Assembly (NCBI GenBank): GCA_031177795.1
Contig: JAPSKG010000115.1
Coordinates: 1-7,224, forward strand
Direction: 5' to 3'
DNA length: 7,224 nucleotides
Source of the DNA: Domibacillus sp.
Lineage (GTDB): Bacteria > Bacillota > Bacilli > Bacillales > Domibacillaceae
The notes below the pieces were generated by a model. That model saw only the letters and a list, made by a program, of their open reading frames with translations. It did no database searches and was not told the DNA's origin. The position numbers and the translations under genes were made by a program. The stretch's first letter is position 1. Every line of letters begins with the position of its first letter. This document shows positions 4,962 to 7,224 of the stretch, in pieces.

Positions 4962-6080
4962 ATGCACATTGAACAGCTGGCACTTGAGAATTATCGGAAT
5001 TATGAATCGCTCCTCATTGAATTTGGCAATACCGTTAATGTCGTCATTGGTGAAAATGCTCAAGGAAAAACAAATATAATCGAGTCCATTTATGTGTTGG
5101 CTATGGCAAAATCACACCGAACCTCGAATGATAAAGATTTAATTCGCTGGGAAGCGGAATATGCTAAAATAAAGGGGAGAGTGCAAAAAAAGCACCAATC
5201 ACTCCCGATTGAGCTGTTAATCACAAAAAAAGGCAAAAAAGCCAAAGTCAATCACTTGGAGCAAACCCGTTTAAGCCAGTATATCGGCAATATGAATGTA
5301 GTCATGTTTGCGCCGGAAGATTTAACGCTTGTAAAAGGCAGCCCGCAAGTGAGAAGGCGTTTTATTGATATGGAAATTGGACAGGTATCACCTGTTTATT
5401 TGCATGATTTGAGCTTGTACCATAAGGTGCTCCAGCAGCGCAATCATTATTTAAAACAGCTACAGACAAAAAAAACATCTGACTTAACAATGCTTGAAGT
5501 ACTGACAGAACAGATGGTTGAGCTAGCTGTAAAAGTGATGAAAAAACGATTTGAATTTATTCGTTTACTTCAGCAGTGGGCTGGCCCGCTTCACGCAGGC
5601 ATTTCACGTGGAATTGAATCATTGGTTATTAAGTACGAGCCGGCTGCGGGCATAACAGAAGGGCAAAGTGATGACCAAATTCGCTCTGTTCTTTTTGAAA
5701 CTTTTCAAAAAAGCCGGACAAGAGAAATTGACCGAGGGGTTACATTAACTGGCCCGCATCGAGATGAACTTCTTTTTTATGTGAATGAAAAAAACATCCA
5801 AACATTCGGTTCTCAAGGACAACAGCGGACCACTGCGCTTGCTGTGAAACTTGCAGAAATTGAGTTAATAAAGTCTGAAATCGGCGAATACCCGATTTTG
5901 TTGTTAGACGACGTTTTGTCAGAGCTGGATGATTACCGTCAATCTCACTTATTAAATACAATTCACGGAAAAGTACAGACTTTTGTAACTACAACGAGTA
6001 CAGATGGTCTTGAACATGAAACATTAAACGCCGCATCTGCTTATAACGTAACAAGCGGTGCGATTAAACAAATAAAGTAA
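4962..6080 (+). CDS. recF: DNA replication and repair protein RecF
   Basis: SMC/ABC-like ATPase of the RecFOR pathway. With RecO and RecR it promotes RecA loading at single-strand gaps and stalled forks. The 372 residues match the family (about 370). Visible motifs: N-terminal LALENYRNYESLLIEF, Walker A GENAQGKT (30-37, Lys36), MFAPEDLTLVKGSPQVRRRFID, LTGPHRDEL, the ABC signature-like GSQGQQR (283-289), and Walker B with D-loop LLLDDVLSELD (313-323, Asp316 and Asp317). Unlike SMC proteins it lacks a long coiled coil. ATG is preceded by AAGGTG (4949-4954) at seven bases. It follows yaaA by 23 bases, and the gyrB start lies 32 bases beyond its stop with no terminator seen. All ATPase motifs are intact. 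Confidence 0.98.
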   Translation: MHIEQLALENYRNYESLLIEFGNTVNVVIGENAQGKTNIIESIYVLAMAKSHRTSNDKDLIRWEAEYAKIKGRVQKKHQSLPIELLITKKGKKAKVNHLEQTRLSQYIGNMNVVMFAPEDLTLVKGSPQVRRRFIDMEIGQVSPVYLHDLSLYHKVLQQRNHYLKQLQTKKTSDLTMLEVLTEQMVELAVKVMKKRFEFIRLLQQWAGPLHAGISRGIESLVIKYEPAAGITEGQSDDQIRSVLFETFQKSRTREIDRGVTLTGPHRDELLFYVNEKNIQTFGSQGQQRTTALAVKLAEIELIKSEIGEYPILLLDDVLSELDDYRQSHLLNTIHGKVQTFVTTTSTDGLEHETLNAASAYNVTSGAIKQIK

Positions 6081-6099
6081 GATTATTTTACCGAAAGAG

Positions 6100-6106
6100 A
6101 AGGTGA
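6100..6106 (+). promoter_or_regulatory. Ribosome binding site bearing on the gyrB start
   Basis: AAGGTGA ends six bases before TTG 6113 and twelve before ATG 6119. Counted from the AAGG, spacing to the TTG is nine, the same as for rpmH and recF in this window. This favours TTG, though a weak AGG at 6108-6110 could serve the ATG. Confidence 0.5.
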
Positions 6107-6112
6107 CAGGAT

Positions 6113-7224
6113 TTGACTATGGATCAACAAAATACGACACCTTCCTATGATGAAAATCAAATACAGGTGCTGGAAGGGCTTGAAGCTGTCCGGAAACGCC
6201 CCGGGATGTATATCGGATCAACAAGTGCAAGAGGCCTGCACCACCTTGTATGGGAAATTGTCGATAACAGCATTGATGAAGCTTTGGCCGGTTATTGTGA
6301 TGAAATTAATGTCATCATTGAAGAAGATAACAGTATTACCGTAAAAGATAATGGACGCGGCATCCCGGTCGGAATTCATGAAAAAATGGGCCGACCTGCT
6401 GTTGAAGTTATTTTGACAGTTCTTCATGCCGGCGGAAAATTCGGCGGCGGAGGCTACAAGGTATCCGGCGGGTTACATGGCGTAGGTGCATCGGTGGTAA
6501 ATGCTTTGTCTACAATGCTTGAAGTATATGTGCATCGCGAAGGGAAAATTCATTACCAGGCCTTTAAACGAGGAGTGCCGCAAGAAGACTTGAAAGTAGT
6601 CGGTGAAACAGAAACTACTGGTACACAAATTCATTTTATTCCAGATAGTGAAATTTTCACGGAAACACTTGTTTACGACTACGATACGCTGGCACAGCGT
6701 CTTCGTGAGCTTGCTTTCTTAAACAGAGGAATTAAAATCACTCTTGAAGATAAAAGAGAAGGCGGAAAGAAAAATGAATACTATTACGAAGGCGGGATTA
6801 AGTCATACGTAGAACACTTAAACCGCACAAAAGAAGTTCTCCATGAAGAAGCGATTTTCATGGAAGGGGAACGAGAAGGTATTCAAGTTGAAGTGGCCAT
6901 TCAATACAACGATGGTTATACAAGCAATATTTACTCTTTTGCCAACAACATCAGCACGCATGAAGGGGGCACGCATGAGTCCGGCTTTAAAACAGCTCTA
7001 ACGCGTGTTATTAACGATTATGCGCGCAAAAATGGATTGGTAAAAGATGTGGATACAAATTTGTCTGGAGAAGATGTCCGAGAAGGTTTAACGGCCATTA
7101 TCTCTGTTAAGCATCCAGACCCGCAATTTGAAGGCCAAACAAAAACAAAGCTTGGCAATTCAGAAGCACGAACAGTAACAGATTCTGTTTTTGCCGGCCG
7201 GTTTGAATCGTTTATGCTGGAAAA
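6113..7224 (+). CDS. gyrB: DNA gyrase subunit B (partial, C-terminus outside window)
   Basis: ATPase subunit of gyrase, which with GyrA introduces negative supercoils and relieves stress ahead of forks. About 370 of roughly 640 residues are present. Counting from TTG 6113, the GHKL ATPase domain shows general base Glu48 and Mg-binding Asn52 in EIVDNSIDEALAGYC, Asp79 in DNGRGIP (adenine contact), and the lid GGKFGGGGYKVSGGLHGVGASVVNALS. The transducer domain carries the QTK loop (Gln342-Lys344) in FEGQTKTKLGNSEAR. The TOPRIM domain lies beyond the window. The frame has two candidate starts, TTG 6113 (better ribosome spacing) and ATG 6119 (MDQQNTTPSYDENQIQVLEG); they differ by two residues. It follows recF directly, with no remB/yaaB gene between, and is probably cotranscribed with it. 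Confidence 0.98.
   Translation, partial: MTMDQQNTTPSYDENQIQVLEGLEAVRKRPGMYIGSTSARGLHHLVWEIVDNSIDEALAGYCDEINVIIEEDNSITVKDNGRGIPVGIHEKMGRPAVEVILTVLHAGGKFGGGGYKVSGGLHGVGASVVNALSTMLEVYVHREGKIHYQAFKRGVPQEDLKVVGETETTGTQIHFIPDSEIFTETLVYDYDTLAQRLRELAFLNRGIKITLEDKREGGKKNEYYYEGGIKSYVEHLNRTKEVLHEEAIFMEGEREGIQVEVAIQYNDGYTSNIYSFANNISTHEGGTHESGFKTALTRVINDYARKNGLVKDVDTNLSGEDVREGLTAIISVKHPDPQFEGQTKTKLGNSEARTVTDSVFAGRFESFMLE

Noticed and set aside
5600..5615. Possible parS (Spo0J/ParB) site centred on CACGTG within recF
   Set aside because: By eye only about 11 of 16 positions fit the parS consensus, with poor flanks. The hexamer is explained by the recF coding sequence.
7048..7056. DnaA-box-like TGTGGATAC inside gyrB
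   Set aside because: A single one-mismatch site within coding sequence far from the origin clusters.
1..7224. Mobile elements, CRISPR arrays, tRNA/rRNA genes or defence systems
   Set aside because: I looked for these and saw none: no repeat-spacer array, transposase-like frame, terminal inverted repeats or RNA gene. All coding space is taken by core housekeeping genes.

Overview
The window is the chromosomal replication-origin region of a low-GC Gram-positive bacterium of the Bacillaceae. The gene order yidC/spoIIIJ - rnpA - rpmH facing dnaA - dnaN - yaaA - recF - gyrB is the classical Bacillus oriC neighbourhood, and every translated protein resembles its Bacillus counterpart. Species cannot be named from the sequence. 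A spoIIIJ-type YidC and a perfect Spo0A-box core in the origin suggest, but do not prove, a spore former.

Layout: (1) 1-1340, minus strand: a yidC (spoIIIJ) gene cut by the left window edge, then rnpA and rpmH. rpmH has a perfect-consensus sigma-A promoter, and an intrinsic terminator begins at its stop codon, ahead of rnpA. (2) 1341-1926: the 586-base gap between rpmH and dnaA. It holds the rpmH promoter, a cluster of DnaA boxes (four perfect TTATCCACA sites plus several one-mismatch sites), a candidate dnaA promoter and a Spo0A-box core overlapping its -35 element. (3) 1927-3282: dnaA. (4) 3283-3472: the second half of a bipartite origin, with DnaA boxes, a DnaA-trio tract and a 29-base A/T-only stretch that fits the unwinding element. 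(5) 3473-4609: dnaN, followed by an intrinsic terminator. (6) 4702-6080: yaaA and recF, closely spaced. (7) 6113 to the right edge: the N-terminal part of gyrB, truncated by the window.

How it fits together: DnaA made from 1927-3282 would bind the boxes on both sides of its own gene, open the A/T-rich DNA next to dnaN and repress its own promoter. DnaN is the sliding clamp, RecF acts at gaps and stalled forks, and GyrB is the ATPase half of gyrase. The leftward genes serve translation (L34), tRNA 5' processing (RNase P protein) and membrane protein insertion (YidC). Both gene sets point away from the origin, so each is co-directional with its fork.

I found no undescribed system. The points worth a second look are regulatory: the interrupted DnaA-trio tract, the Spo0A box on the dnaA promoter, the rpmH/rnpA attenuator-like terminator, and the absence of a remB (yaaB) gene between recF and gyrB.
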